This document shows positions 9,708 through 20,462 of a stretch of DNA of 64,000 bases, piece by piece. The notes below the pieces were generated by a model. That model was not told where the DNA came from. It saw only the letters and a program-made list of their open reading frames with translations, and ran no database searches. The DNA is from Agarophyton chilense (lineage: Eukaryota > Rhodophyta > Florideophyceae > Gracilariales > Gracilariaceae), in NCBI GenBank assembly GCA_030374765.1, contig JARGXX010000117.1:744001-808000 (forward strand), read 5' to 3'. The position numbers were made by a program, and so were the translations under genes. Positions within the stretch are counted from its first letter, which is position 1, and every line of letters starts with the position of its first letter.

Positions 9708-11030
9708 TCACTGGGGTAAGCTCCGCATCGCATGTTCATATGTTCCCGGATTTTCTTTGAACAGTTGTTGGTAATACATAATCGTGTCAAAAAGTACGCT
9801 CTCCGGGAAGTCAGCGGTGACAATTGCTTTGCCAGGTTCTTTGAGCAAAATCAATCTTAGCACGCCCGCCTCAACTTTTTTGTCAACAGCCATGAACGTC
9901 ATAAATCTCTCCAAAGTGACAGTTGGAGGCGGGCGGATTGGAAGACTGGCACGAGAAAGAACAGATTCGACTCTCCGGGTAACTTCTCTTGATATCCAAC
10001 CTAATCTCATGCTCATCTCACATGCCATGACCATCCCTGCTGCAACAGCTTCTCCATGAAGCCATGTACCGTATCCCATACTCGCTTCGATGGCGTGACC
10101 AAACGTATGACCCAAATTCAGAATGGCTCGGATGCCACTTTCTCTCTCATCCTCACCAACAATATCGGCTTTATACTTGCAGCTCTGGACCATGGCGTAC
10201 TGCAAGGCTTCGGGCTCTCTATTTACCAGGCGTTCGACGTTCTGCTCACACCATTCAAAGAAGCGCCAATCACGAATGATGCCATACTTTATAATTTCAG
10301 CAACACCTGCCGCAAGTTGACGGTCGTTAAGGGTTTGCAACACTTTGGAATCAACGATAACAGCCTGAGGCTGATAGAATGCGCCTATCATATTCTTGCC
10401 CATATGGTGGTTTATACCTGTCTTTCCACCGACCGAAGAGTCGACGACAGCAAGCAAAGTCGTGGGCACCTGAATGAATGGAATTCCCCGCACAAACGAG
10501 GCGGCAGCAAAGCCGGTGGTATCTCCAATAACACCGCCGCCAAGCGCGATCATAGTACTCTTTCGATCAAGTCTCTGCTTCATACAGAAATCCCATATAG
10601 TAGAGACACTTTCGAGACTCTTGTACATTTCACCGTCCGGAAGGATAACTTGAAACACGGAAAGGCCGATGGCTTGTACGGCGCTCCTAACGCGATCAAG
10701 ATAGAGCGGCGCCACCGTGGTGTTGGTGACGATGAGAACTTTATCACCTGGTATGTAGGGCTTGAAAGTTTGCGGATCGGAAAGAACGTCCTCGGCAAAG
10801 AGGATAGGGTATCGCTTCGACGGCGCATCGACGTAGAGCGTGAAATCGCGCTGAGTTGTGTCCTTTGGCGCAGTCATAGCACAAAACGGAGTAGTGGAAC
10901 ACGCGCGTCTCAAAGGAGGACGGACGCGTCTCTGAACACATAAAGATCGTTGCAAGGCGGGAAGCAAGCTGCTGTGCGCAGAGGCATGCGGTATTGGGGC
11001 GACGAACGAAGAAAGACGGTTGCGCTCCAT
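9708..11030 (-). CDS. 3-dehydroquinate synthase, probably plastid-targeted
   Basis: I choose the ATG at 11030, giving 440 residues, the length of plant enzymes with a transit peptide. The frame is open further to 11288, but that extension is low-complexity. The first ~55 residues (MERNRLSSFVAPIPHASAHS, then Arg/Ser-rich) look like a plastid transit peptide. The mature part has every hallmark of the family: NAD-binding GGGVIGD, VDSSVGGKTGINH, KNMIGAFYQP, the metal ligand glutamate in GVAEIIKYG, and the two metal-ligand histidines in LNLGHTFGHAIE and LHGEAVAAGM. It converts 3-deoxy-D-arabino-heptulosonate 7-phosphate to 3-dehydroquinate, step two of the shikimate pathway. Being monofunctional separates this organism from fungi, whose AROM protein fuses five enzymes. 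The gene diverges from the DUF1764 gene. Confidence 0.95.
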   Translation of the reverse strand: MERNRLSSFVAPIPHASAHSSLLPALQRSLCVQRRVRPPLRRACSTTPFCAMTAPKDTTQRDFTLYVDAPSKRYPILFAEDVLSDPQTFKPYIPGDKVLIVTNTTVAPLYLDRVRSAVQAIGLSVFQVILPDGEMYKSLESVSTIWDFCMKQRLDRKSTMIALGGGVIGDTTGFAAASFVRGIPFIQVPTTLLAVVDSSVGGKTGINHHMGKNMIGAFYQPQAVIVDSKVLQTLNDRQLAAGVAEIIKYGIIRDWRFFEWCEQNVERLVNREPEALQYAMVQSCKYKADIVGEDERESGIRAILNLGHTFGHAIEASMGYGTWLHGEAVAAGMVMACEMSMRLGWISREVTRRVESVLSRASLPIRPPPTVTLERFMTFMAVDKKVEAGVLRLILLKEPGKAIVTADFPESVLFDTIMYYQQLFKENPGTYEHAMRSLPQ

Positions 11031-11594
11031 CTGCAAGTGGTATTCGCACCAGAAAGAGCACTTGGAGAAGAACGTAGAAACGGCGACGGGAGACGGGGAA
11101 TGGGGCCGGAGTAAGAGCGTGGCATGAAGACCAGCGAGGCCTTTAGTTGGGAGTGAGTACCTTTCGTAATTGCAGGGGTTCAGATCAGGGCAGCGGCACG
11201 CGCACGTGTCCAGCGCTGCCGGACGCGAAACGGAACGCAAGCGCTCGCGCGCGCGCGCCACGCGCGGAAGCGGCGCTGAGGGGCGCACTGCGGCGCGAGA
11301 CGACGGCGAAGCGACGCCGTCGAAGCGCCGCCGCCCCCGTCGTCAAGCACGCGGCAGCGCGCGAGAGGTCGTCTATCTTGTTTTATGCACACTTTCAATC
11401 AATTGCGCTCGCGCGGCACGTTGACGTAGGTGTAGGTGCGGGCAGACAGCAGTCAGTCCATCGACGTCATTGTCCTCGTCGCCACCCTCGTCGTTGCCCT
11501 CGTCACCGCCCTCGTCGCCGCCCCTCGTCGTCCCCGTCTTGGCAGACCCCCCGCCCCTCCCCAGCTGCCCGTCGCTTGCAGCGTCACCCTCGCC
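11031..11594. promoter_or_regulatory. Shared GC-rich divergent promoter region
   Basis: 564 bases separate the divergent starts of the dehydroquinate synthase and DUF1764 genes. The stretch is very CpG-rich, with a run of CG dinucleotides around 11246-11270, and both flanking frames stay open through it only because stop codons are rare in such DNA. No clear TATA element was seen. A bidirectional CpG-type promoter is inferred from the layout. Confidence 0.35.
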
Positions 11595-12950
11595 ATGGTC
11601 ACCGTGGACATGTCCAAGACGCGTCAACAGATTTCGAAGCGTAAACGCCGTCTGCGACGCCTGCAGCGTCGCCGCGTTCAGAAGGCGCGTCGTCAGCACC
11701 ACGCGCAGCTACTGGCCGCCACCGCTGCCAAGAAGGCGCGTGAAGAGTCTGTGCAAAAATGGTTTGAGGAAGAGAATCGTCGCGAGAATCGTCGCGAGAA
11801 TCGTCGCGACCACCAGCGCGTCTCCTCGCCTTCCTCCCCCGCCACGCCGCAGCACAAGCCGCGCGTCCGCTTTGCTGACAATGTCTTTGTCACCGAAATT
11901 CCTGCTTTGCCGCAGCATAGCCTGCCGAAGCCCGTTTCATCACCCACAGGAGTCAAACTAGTTCGAGATCATGCCCACCCGCTTCCTGGTTCTCACCTCG
12001 TGCACAGCGCCAGTACCCTTCGCTTTGCGCTCTTCTCCGACGACGACAGTGATTATGACGAGGACTGCGATCCGGACTTCGTTCCCCCCGATCACGACTC
12101 CGATATCGACATTCTTCCCTCACCCACCAGGCCGAAGCGCCGCGTTATTCCTCAGCCAGTTCCCGTTTTAAACTCAACAACCCAAAAAGTCCCCGAGGCC
12201 CACACAAAACATTTACCAAACGCTTCACCAGCCCCAACTACCCCAACATCCCCGACACCTCAACAACAAACCCCCAAGCCAGCTACACGGGTCACCAGCA
12301 ATGCTGCCAACCCCGAATCCACTACAGCTGAAAAGTCTTCAAAGCGAAAGCGAACCCATTCTCAGATGCTGTCCGACAGCCATGCATCTTCGTCTAGTGC
12401 CCCCTCTGACTCGGTGGCCGCAGAAAGTAACGGCACACATGCTAATGATACTGAGTCTCCGAAGCGCCGTAAGAAAAAGAAACGCAAGCTTTCAAGTACA
12501 GTTCAATGCGAAGCAAACGTTCACCACGATTCAAAGTCACTCGCGTCTGGTGAACGCACCTCTTCGAGAAAAAATGCCCAACCCATGGAGACCGAATCCG
12601 ACCGCGATATGAAATCGCCGCAGTCGAGACCTGACTCTGCCAATGGGGAAAGCACCAAACATAGGAGCACCCTGAGTAACACAGAAGACGAAGACATTGA
12701 CGCCATGTTTGGTGAAATGGTTCGCCATAAGGCACAGAAGAAGGCTGAGCAGCGCAATCGAAAGAAAGCGGATAAAGCTAATGGCGAGAAGCCAGTCAAC
12801 GAACCCGATAAGGGAAAATCGCCTAAGAAGAAAGGACCCACAAGGTACACTGAGGAGGGTTTTCGCATTCTGAGCTATGATGACATCAAATCTGATCAAC
12901 CCTCAGGCTTAAACGGGGAATGTCCATTTGAATGCTCTTGTTGTTTTTGA
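11595..12950 (+). CDS. DUF1764 domain protein
   Basis: 451 residues from the ATG at 11595 (gccATGG context). The frame is open upstream to a GTG at 11436, which I reject. The N-terminus is extremely basic (SKRKRRLRRLQRRRVQKARR), and the middle is disordered with acidic patches (DDDSDYDEDCDPDF) and nuclear-localisation-like KRRKKKKRK clusters. The C-terminus carries the DUF1764 signature: an acidic DIDAMFGEMVRHKAQKK element near residue 370, then RYTEEGFRILSYDDI and a closing CPFECSCCF, matching the family's usual CPFDCDCCF end. DUF1764 proteins are small eukaryotic proteins of unknown, probably nucleolar, function. The long basic N-terminal extension here is larger than usual. Confidence 0.8.
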   Translation: MVTVDMSKTRQQISKRKRRLRRLQRRRVQKARRQHHAQLLAATAAKKAREESVQKWFEEENRRENRRENRRDHQRVSSPSSPATPQHKPRVRFADNVFVTEIPALPQHSLPKPVSSPTGVKLVRDHAHPLPGSHLVHSASTLRFALFSDDDSDYDEDCDPDFVPPDHDSDIDILPSPTRPKRRVIPQPVPVLNSTTQKVPEAHTKHLPNASPAPTTPTSPTPQQQTPKPATRVTSNAANPESTTAEKSSKRKRTHSQMLSDSHASSSSAPSDSVAAESNGTHANDTESPKRRKKKKRKLSSTVQCEANVHHDSKSLASGERTSSRKNAQPMETESDRDMKSPQSRPDSANGESTKHRSTLSNTEDEDIDAMFGEMVRHKAQKKAEQRNRKKADKANGEKPVNEPDKGKSPKKKGPTRYTEEGFRILSYDDIKSDQPSGLNGECPFECSCCF

Positions 12951-13004
12951 TTATGGACTTGAGGTCTGAGGGAACGCACTTTACCACCGTTGACACAGTG
13001 AAGG

Positions 13005-13705
13005 TCAAGGTAACTTTTCGAAAGGTGCTGTATCATTAAAGCATGCATCCCATGCTTGCTGCACCGCTAATTTTGTCTACGAGCAGTATTTGATTGTTAG
13101 TACTATCTTATCAATGTGATCGAACACACCAACTCGCGAGCGCGCATTGATAAATCAAAAACTTACCGCCACCCCTTGACAAAAAGGATTCAACGAGACG
13201 GAGAGTTCAGCACGCCGCTTTACGCACCGTTGGAACTGTTTTGCGAAGCCAAAGTTTCTTCGGAGAAACACTTCACGACCAAAACTGCAATCACCTGATA
13301 GAGCGGCAGCGCGAATCTCGCTACACGCGTGATGAACGCAGTTGGCCCAGTCTATTTTCGCTCTGCATTGGTCAAATGCATGTACTGCTTCATGGACTAG
13401 AGTGTTTGAAGTATGCTCCTGCGTCGTGAGATGGTTTGAACAGAGAAGAATTCCTCCGTCGTCTTGAAAACCACCTGCCAGCTGCCCGTCACATCTCTTG
13501 CATATTACTCTTTCTGGACTTAACTCACAACCTCCACGTTTCAAGTGCTTGAACATGAAGCGAACTGAAGGATGACTGTAACGTCGTGGTTAGCATACTG
13601 GTGGAGAGGTCGATTAAGATTTAGAATCATCAGCAAATACCTTTTGAACGCTTCGTCTCTAAAGTTTTGGCATCGGTTCATCTCCGCTTCTTCTGAAAGA
13701 GCCAT
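13005..13705 (-). CDS. ATP23: ATP23 mitochondrial metalloprotease, three exons
   Basis: Rebuilt as join(13005..13058, 13167..13575, 13641..13705) on the minus strand: 175 residues, ATG at 13705, TGA at 13005-13007. Intron 1 is 65 bases (donor ag|gtattt, acceptor ttacag), and intron 2 is 108 bases (donor gcg|gtaagt, acceptor ggtgcag). The joins restore family-typical sequence: exon 2 begins SHPSVRFMFKHLKRGGC, and exon 3 encodes the conserved end QAWDACFNDTAPFEKLP. Exon 2 holds the zinc-protease motif HEAVH (residues 83-87) in LVHEAVHAFDQCR, then DWANCVHHACSEIRAA and LSGDC. ATP23 processes Atp6 and helps ATP-synthase assembly at the mitochondrial inner membrane; the plant/animal relative is XRCC6BP1. 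This is the only gene here where I can prove introns. Confidence 0.88.
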
Positions 13706-14948
13706 TGCGACAAACGTGCGATCAATGGTTCACAATGGTTCACAATCAAAACAGTGACGCAATGGAGAAGCAACGGAAAAGAATAATCCTGTCTCGACAG
13801 TCCGGAAAGTTTGTCCCCGTCGTAGATGTTTGTTGCGTCGCTAAATTTCCGCGTACGTCACTTGACTACAGCACGAAAAGCGCAGAGCAGAGAGAAGGAA
13901 TAGAAATTGACCACGAACTAGCTGGCTAGCTAGCTAGCTACTGCCTGTAGGAGAGTAGGCCTCATCACAACCATGCTCTTCGTACAGTATCCTCTGGGCC
14001 CAACCACTGAAGCGTTCCAAATTGAAAACGTGTCGCACCCTGCTGGACGGGAATCTCTCCCTGCTTGATTTTCGTCTCTTGTTGCAAGGGCACACAATGC
14101 GAAGTTATCTAACAAGCTAGAGTATCTTTCCGTCATCACATCCGCCTGAAGTGAATGAAACCGTCATCTATCATCATCATCGCGGAAAGCATCTAATTCC
14201 CCTGAGGGGGTTAACCCTTACTTTGTTTTTGATGTCCTACGGTTTACCACTTGTACTTGTACTGGGTTTTGGAGATATTCTTTTCCGTAAGTATGGTGGT
14301 CCGTAAAACCTTTCCGAAGTGCTGAGGCAGTTTCAGTTTCCAAGCGTCAGCAAGAATGCGTGGGCTGGAAGGTCGATGAGATGAAAGAGTATCGCGGCCA
14401 CTTTTGAAGCAATCACGAATGCCTGCGGTTGTCGCAAGATAGCTTGGACTGAATATACGAAGGTACACCGAGAGACCATCAATTTCCACTGAGGGTTACA
14501 GCATTCATCGTGATGATCCCCTCGAAGGGTAATACAGTGGACACCTATGGTAGATATTATGAATTTGAAGAACGCAAGATTCCATTCGCCATCGATATTG
14601 CATGGTTCGGCTTATAGCCGTGTGCTGTGAACAAGACCAACTTACAGTGACGTGGATGAGTATCATTGCTGTCCACCAGCACTGATCAATTTTGCATGCC
14701 CTTGAATGGTTGGCGTTCAACGTGCTCTGTGGCAACAATTCAGAAAGTCTCCGCCAGAGAGACGTGACCAGCGCTCGCTCGCGTAACTTATTTAGTCGCC
14801 CGTCCTCACGCCGTTGGGCGACTTCACACGTCCCGCTTCCGAATCCCCTGGCGACCGCATTGTTCAAGTCATCGGGGGGATAAGGACTTCTTTCGAAGCT
14901 TAACTACTTTGAGCGACGTCGCGACGTGAGCAGGAGGCACCCCGCGCC
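13706..14948. other. Intergenic region with possible unassigned minus-strand exons
   Basis: 1,243 bases. A short (TAGC)n run lies at 13919-13940. Minus-strand open frames at 14505-14867 (containing RLNKLRERALVTSLWRRLSE) and 14244-14489 could be exons of an unrecognised gene, since a GTAAGT donor-like site lies near 14646. However, they lack an ATG and I know no matching family, so I do not annotate a gene. Confidence 0.3.
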
Positions 14949-16697
14949 ATGTTGCGCTTCGCAAAATTCCGCCGACGCGGAAGCTCTGACGTGCGGATGC
15001 CGCCCTTTGAACCTGAATCCCATCCATCAAATCAGCTACCAGCCGAAACAGCGGATCTTCCTGCTCTAGACGGAAAACGTTCAGTTGAAGTTTCTGGTGC
15101 AAAGAAGTCCATTCGGTCCCTATTCAAACAACGACCTCGACAGTTTCCAAAGCAGTCCGCAGATGAAGTTTCTGTCCCGTCTAGTATCAATTCAACATCA
15201 CCACCTTCGGCCACCGCCTCTCAAGCCCCAGGTCCCGACTCCGTTTTACCAGTTCTCACCTCTGAAGAAAAGCGCGCCAAAGACGCCCGCCGTAAGGCGC
15301 GTCGTGCTGAGCGCGAACGCAGGGAACTCGAATGGAATGAAGAAAACCGCGAGCGTAGAAACAAAACCGTCATAACCGGAGTTTCATTCGACCCCTTACC
15401 ACCACTTTCTGATTTTGATTCTGCCTCGGAAGACGAACGCGAAAGTCCGTCAGGAGAGGACGGACCCAATAATTTTGGTCAACAACAATCTGCCTCAAGC
15501 GCAATTATAACTTCTCAAGAAGCTCCTCATCTCGACATTGCGGCCGCAACTATCCCGAGAAGTCAAAATGACGATGCGAGGCTAGCAGAGATGTTCGGAG
15601 CCCAGGCACTTCTGTTGGCTCCTTACTCTCAACGCTCAACAGTTCCTACGGCATCTTCCGACAACAATTCGAATAACGACCCCTCAGGAATGAATGCTAC
15701 TCCGACGAAACCAGCCGAGACCGCCTTCCCTAAGGCCAGTGATTTGATACATCCTCCAAAGCAACCGGCTCCTATCGGGTGGGGTGATACGTATGATACC
15801 GTACCTTCTCAACCATTGTACGGCACACCTTCACACCTTGTCCAACGCGGCCCCATGGCAATAGAAGCCGCTTTAGCGGGTAAGATTAGCCGTGGCAGAG
15901 AGTTAGCGTTGTTGGCAATCGAGCAGGAAGAGAAAGGGAATTGGGGTGCGGCCGAAGCTGGTTATATGAAAGCATTGGCTCTTCTTGTGCCGGCTTCAAA
16001 AGAGCTTGATATAGGATCCGAACTGAGTCGGGGCGCGCGTACGGCAATGAAGACTAGAGTGCAACGTGAAGCCTCTGCAATGCTCGACAGGTGTGAGCAA
16101 TTGCGTCTTTTCCTAAGGGCGACGGCGCCCACCGTCCCAACTCACATTCCCGACATGCCAAAGGTAGAAAGGCATACTCTAAGGCCAAAAGGACCGTGGA
16201 ACTCCAGCCCGCCGCGGAAAACGCGCACGAGTTTGGACGAAGACCCAATTTCGCCGGATTCTGCAGTGTTGCCTCCTAGGGCCAGGACGAAGAAATCCGT
16301 TGTCAAGCCTCAGTTGTACATTCCTCCTCCACCGCCTCCAGCTTTCCAAGACAATCCACGCGAACTGTTCCAGCGAATCGAAGATCGCAAAAACGCGTTT
16401 TCTGCTGCCTCCATTGCGTTTCCACCAGCATCTCATGCGCAGAATACAGAAAGGGAAAGTATCGAAAGGGAAGTCACTACTCCGAAAAACTCGGAAGCCC
16501 ACGCTCAATGCTTCATGTGTAACGAAAACGCCCATTTCAGTACACCTTGTGGTCATGAGTTCTGTTCGATATGCGGAAATCAAGCAGTATCTGTTTTCGG
16601 GAAATGCCCTGTACCAGGATGTACTACGGTACTCACTACGGAATCATTCGCTCATATTTTGCCAAAAAGCAAACCATATCCTGGTGGGCGCAAGTAG
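14949..16697 (+). CDS. RING-finger protein with MIT-like helical region
   Basis: 582 residues from an ATG in good context (gcgccATGt). The N-terminal half is disordered and contains a charged helix near residues 115-140 (KRAKDARRKARRAERERREL). Residues ~300-390 (GRELALLAIEQEEKGNWGAA and the following GYMKALALL) resemble a helical hairpin of MIT/TPR type, as found in trafficking proteins. A PPPPPP run precedes the C-terminal RING-like domain starting at residue 519: CFMC, then CGHEFC, CSIC and CPVPGC supply the cysteine/histidine zinc ligands. RING domains usually recruit E2 enzymes for ubiquitin transfer. The substrate and location are unknown. It is read as one exon. Confidence 0.7.
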   Translation: MLRFAKFRRRGSSDVRMPPFEPESHPSNQLPAETADLPALDGKRSVEVSGAKKSIRSLFKQRPRQFPKQSADEVSVPSSINSTSPPSATASQAPGPDSVLPVLTSEEKRAKDARRKARRAERERRELEWNEENRERRNKTVITGVSFDPLPPLSDFDSASEDERESPSGEDGPNNFGQQQSASSAIITSQEAPHLDIAAATIPRSQNDDARLAEMFGAQALLLAPYSQRSTVPTASSDNNSNNDPSGMNATPTKPAETAFPKASDLIHPPKQPAPIGWGDTYDTVPSQPLYGTPSHLVQRGPMAIEAALAGKISRGRELALLAIEQEEKGNWGAAEAGYMKALALLVPASKELDIGSELSRGARTAMKTRVQREASAMLDRCEQLRLFLRATAPTVPTHIPDMPKVERHTLRPKGPWNSSPPRKTRTSLDEDPISPDSAVLPPRARTKKSVVKPQLYIPPPPPPAFQDNPRELFQRIEDRKNAFSAASIAFPPASHAQNTERESIEREVTTPKNSEAHAQCFMCNENAHFSTPCGHEFCSICGNQAVSVFGKCPVPGCTTVLTTESFAHILPKSKPYPGGRK

Positions 16698-16921
16698 ATG
16701 AACAGTAGAAGTTAAACCATTTAGTTCCATTCTTTTCCATAGTAGTAGTGAAAGCCGCAGGCTTCGACATTCAGCCCGCATCAATCCCCACTTATAAGGA
16801 TGAACTAAGATAAACTAACTATCGGATCAATTACATCCTGTACAGAAAAAAATCAATCGAAACCTCGAGTAAATCCATGTGGATACTTTGCCTCGGTCCT
16901 AGAACTGGAAGCCCACTGGTA

Positions 16922-18304
16922 CTATTTAAACTTCTGTTGTAGCAAAGTCTGCTTCGTTACATCGTCGAAATGATTCACAAGATTCCGAAAGAAGTCTCGT
17001 CGTTGATTTGCGTATTTCTGAAACCCAGAGTGGCTTGCATTCAATCCAATTCCACTGAGTTCGGTATCTATTCTATTCATTAATCTTGAATTTGGTTTGC
17101 TGAACTTCCGGGCAAACAAACTTCTTGTCGAATCTAAATCATCCCAAAAGTCAAATGGAGATTCCCCTTTGTCAAGCACATATGGATGTTGCCCAGATCT
17201 TCGTCCGCGCTGGAACCACACTACTTTCCGAAACGAGTCTGGAACTATGGTCTGGCGCCATACAGGGTGATTATACAAGACGTCCATGAAGTAATGCTCT
17301 GGAACAGATAGGACATGCTTATGATACACCAACATTTTCTTCGCAAAAGCGCTACGTACCAGAAACTTCACGAACGGACGAGATAATATCACCCATGCCT
17401 CTGCTTTCGTAAAAACAAATGACCTGTACGGCTCCATTGGATTCTCTTTATGCCCTTTTAGGTAGAACAGGTGAGCTTTGGGGCTTCCTTCCCGAGCAAC
17501 AGCTGGATCCCAATGTAACTTTCGGATTCGGAAAGAGTAGGGGACCCATTCTTTCCTGGGGAAGAAAGAAACGAAATTGAGTCGGCCAATTGGAACTTGA
17601 GGTCTTGAAAGCAAAAGCGCTTGCTTCTCAGCTGAAACCAGCGGATAATCAGCACCGCTGAGGTTGATGAAATAATCCCATTCCTTGTGCTTTTCAAGCG
17701 CCAGAGTCATGGCCGCTATGGTGTTCAGTACCATGGTTATTGCCTTGTACGTTACCATTTCGCTTTCCAAGATATGTACATTGAGCTTGTATCTTTCAGT
17801 ATTGCTAACAAGGTTTGAAACCCCGTTTCGCAACTTAAAGTCCACTTTCTGGTCTATATGAACGATGTACACATTGCGTGGGTGATGTATTCGCTCAAAC
17901 AAGCGTTCCAGCAAAGACACTGAGTCATTTCCCACTTGAATGAAGTAAGCTATCTGCACGGTGTTTTTGATCTGCTGTGAAGAATGGCTACTTTTCAAAA
18001 GAGACCATGCAGAATCATACTTCTTCTCACACGCCTTCAGAGTAAACGCAGAGTTTTGTTCATTCAAGGAGGGTTCGAAAAACTGAGACCGCATCAACGT
18101 AGAGTAGCTGAAATAGTGTTGAATTCTCCGCCGAACAACGAGCACGCAGGCAAAGAGTATGCATATCACTAGCACTGGTAACTGAAGCGTACTGCGATAC
18201 TTGAAACAAAGGCCGTGAGCAATGCGCCGCGTACGTCTAAATAAGCTTCGCCGCTTAACGGGCCGGAGCTTTGTGTTGGGAAATCTCCGGTCAGTTGCAT
18301 TCAT
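16922..18304 (-). CDS. GT14 glycosyltransferase (core-2/I-branching or xylosyltransferase-like)
   Basis: 460 residues from an ATG at 18304. It has type II membrane topology: a basic cytosolic tail (RRSLFRRTRRIAHG), one membrane helix at ~40-57 (LQLPVLVICILFACVLVV), then a lumenal catalytic domain. GT14 signatures are IAYFIQVGNDSVSLLERLFE, the PRNVYIVHIDQKVD nucleotide-sugar region, DYFINLSGADYPL near residue 210, and FLVRSAFAKKMLVYHKHVLS followed by PEHYFMDVL. The family transfers GlcNAc or xylose to glycoproteins or proteoglycans in the Golgi. The donor sugar cannot be read from the sequence. The gene is single-exon and ends 224 bases from the convergent RING gene. Confidence 0.88.
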   Translation of the reverse strand: MNATDRRFPNTKLRPVKRRSLFRRTRRIAHGLCFKYRSTLQLPVLVICILFACVLVVRRRIQHYFSYSTLMRSQFFEPSLNEQNSAFTLKACEKKYDSAWSLLKSSHSSQQIKNTVQIAYFIQVGNDSVSLLERLFERIHHPRNVYIVHIDQKVDFKLRNGVSNLVSNTERYKLNVHILESEMVTYKAITMVLNTIAAMTLALEKHKEWDYFINLSGADYPLVSAEKQALLLSRPQVPIGRLNFVSFFPRKEWVPYSFRIRKLHWDPAVAREGSPKAHLFYLKGHKENPMEPYRSFVFTKAEAWVILSRPFVKFLVRSAFAKKMLVYHKHVLSVPEHYFMDVLYNHPVWRQTIVPDSFRKVVWFQRGRRSGQHPYVLDKGESPFDFWDDLDSTRSLFARKFSKPNSRLMNRIDTELSGIGLNASHSGFQKYANQRRDFFRNLVNHFDDVTKQTLLQQKFK

Positions 18305-19225
18305 TTGTAATACTTCATTCGGTTGGCAATTGCAATGCGGAAAAGTTCGTGCGAGGTGAGCTTGTGGGGACAGGGGCAGTGAAAAGTTTTTCGATATCGA
18401 GCGAAAATATGTATTGGACCTGCACCATTTACCTATTTCGAAAGGGTCTGAGGGCTGATTTGATTACGAAGACCTCGAAATCCTTGATGGGAGTTATATC
18501 AGATCATCTTGATACACGAGCCTGTGCTCGTTCGGTGAAGTTAAGTGGGCCACGGGCCATTCGACAAACTTTTTTGGCCGAAGAATAATCCTACAGTGCA
18601 CGAAATCTGGATAAAGCCACCACCCTATTCGTCCTTACTGCCATCCACAGTCGGCAAATGGGCCTTCTATCGTAGTCAGTACTTAGAAAACCATTAAAAA
18701 AAACTAGTTTCAGAGCTTTGCAGAACCAGGCCTAACCCACAAATTTCTGAACTTTAAAAATCCTGAACAAGATAACGAAATCTAAATAAAGGCCAAAACA
18801 AAAAAACACATTTATTTCACTCAATACTTAGTCATTTCACCCTTTTTCTCTACCACTAGGATACAGCGCTCATGCATACAGTCCCCGAAAAACGAAACGA
18901 AACAAACAAGGAATCGCATTCCACCGCGACGCACCTCCTTTAATCACGTAACAAACACTATCAAATAAAAGCACACCATTTACCTATAAAGTGTCGCTAT
19001 AGTTCTGTGCAACTCCCCGCGCCAATATTGGCACACGTGCGTGTCATCGAAGTTGGCGCCAAAAAGAACGCAAAAAATCAACGCACACAAACTCTTGGTT
19101 TAAAAATTACCGCCAAACAAAATGGCCTTTTAAACCCAAACATTAAAGCGACAATCCCACCATTGAAATCTCTCATATTGCACAATCTGAATCTAACAGA
19201 ACTTGTTCAGCGTAACTCTACAAAA
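18305..19225. other. Intergenic, AT-rich approach to mobile-element zone
   Basis: About 920 bases upstream of the GT14 gene. From ~18,680 onward the sequence is AT-rich with poly-A tracts. No gene or clear terminal repeat was seen; the 5' end of the Tc1/mariner remnant may lie here. Confidence 0.4.
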
Positions 19226-20212
19226 GTACCTTTCTGAATACGAGAAAACACAAATCGTAGCCCTTCGTAGAGAACACGTACTCATCCAAGAGATTTAAAA
19301 CCAACTCAATCGTTCACCATCGACTATATCAAGATTCTTCGAGCGCCATGACGAAGAAAAAAAGGTTGATACTCCCAAAAACGCTCTAAAACTTTCTCCA
19401 ACCACCAAATGGCTGTTACTGAGACTGGACTCAACGATTGACTACAGCGGTTACGAGTTAAACATTTGTATCAACTTGAGCATTGGTGTTCGCCGCATAC
19501 AACAGATCTTAAAAAGCAGCTCACATCTATTATACCGCAAACTATCGAAGACTCCGTAGATGACCATAATACACAAAAAGAAGCGCTTGGAATGGGCAAT
19601 ATGTTACATTAGCAAGGGGAACCACTATTGGGTACAAATGGTTTTCTGATGAGAAAAGTTTAATTTGGATGGACCTGATGGTCTTGCGTATTACTGGTAT
19701 GATTTACGAAAGTATTTTCGTCTTCATTCAACACGACAAAATGGTGGAGGTTTTGTGATGGTTTGGGGGCCATTTCTTTTTATGGAGTCTTAAAGCTGAT
19801 GTTTATTAATGGGAATCAGAATTCTATGAAGTATTTCGAAGCGTTGGAGCGGGGTCTACTATCATTTGTGGCTGAAGTGTTTGGTGAATCGTTGCCTTTT
19901 GTTTTTCAACAAGACAACGCGTCTATACATACTGCGCAATACACGCGCAATGGGCTTTTGCAACATCAAATGAGAGTTTTGCCGTGGCCTGCCAAGTCCC
20001 CGGATTTAAATATCGTTGAAAACGTGTGGGGTGTTATGGCTAGAAAGGTGTATGATGGGCAAAAATAGTTTGATACTGTAGCGGAGTTAAAGGAGAAGAT
20101 TATTTAGCTGTGAGAAGGGCTTTCTCCAGGATACCTCCTAACTTTGTATCACAGTATGAGGAGGCGTCTTTTAGCGGTCATGGACGCCAAAGGCGATGCT
20201 ACAAAGTATTAA
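19226..20212 (+). pseudogene. Tc1/mariner transposase, decayed
   Basis: A degraded transposase can be followed across ~990 bases. The N-terminal helix-turn-helix is visible at ~19,232 (YEKTQIVALRREH), followed in the same frame by a TAA (~19,298), then a TAG (~19,556). Near 19,650 the frame shifts at the family's FSDEK/FNLDGPDG motif, and another change near 19,770 enters the readable block FQQDNASIHTA, WPAKSPDLNIVENVWG (DDE/D triad region). The tail MDAKGDATKY ends at TAA 20210-20212. The intact enzyme would cut and paste at TA sites. At least three stops and two frameshifts show it is dead. No terminal repeats could be identified confidently. Confidence 0.85.
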
Positions 20213-20462
20213 TAAACGGTTGAAAGTAAGCTTTTAACTTTCGTGTAGGCGTTGTAATTTCGCGGCCTTGGTTGAAGTGTCTTTTTTGTTTAACACCCAC
20301 TTGGCAAGTTACACGGTACAGCGAAGAATGAAATTGGTTTTTATTATAAATGAAAAGTAGTCTGATCTGGTATGATTCCAAAGTTCCTTTTCCTGCTTTC
20401 TGCTTGCGATAGCATTGAGTGGCTTTGTTGCATTTCGTTTTTTGCGGGCTGTAGAGCTGTAA

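Noticed and set aside
10056-10943. 295-codon plus-strand frame opposite dehydroquinate synthase
   Set aside because: It is a shadow of a well-identified enzyme; no start context or motifs.
11031-11288. Upstream extension of dehydroquinate synthase to 526 residues
   Set aside because: The extension is low-complexity, GC-driven coding without transit-peptide logic. Starting at 11030 gives the normal plant-like length and a clean transit peptide.
11436-11594. Longer N-terminus for the DUF1764 protein
   Set aside because: It would begin at GTG; the first ATG in strong context is 11595.
14244-14867. Two-exon host gene with a bHLH-like helix
   Set aside because: There is no ATG, the candidate donor and acceptor do not give a consistent frame, and the resemblance is too weak to name.
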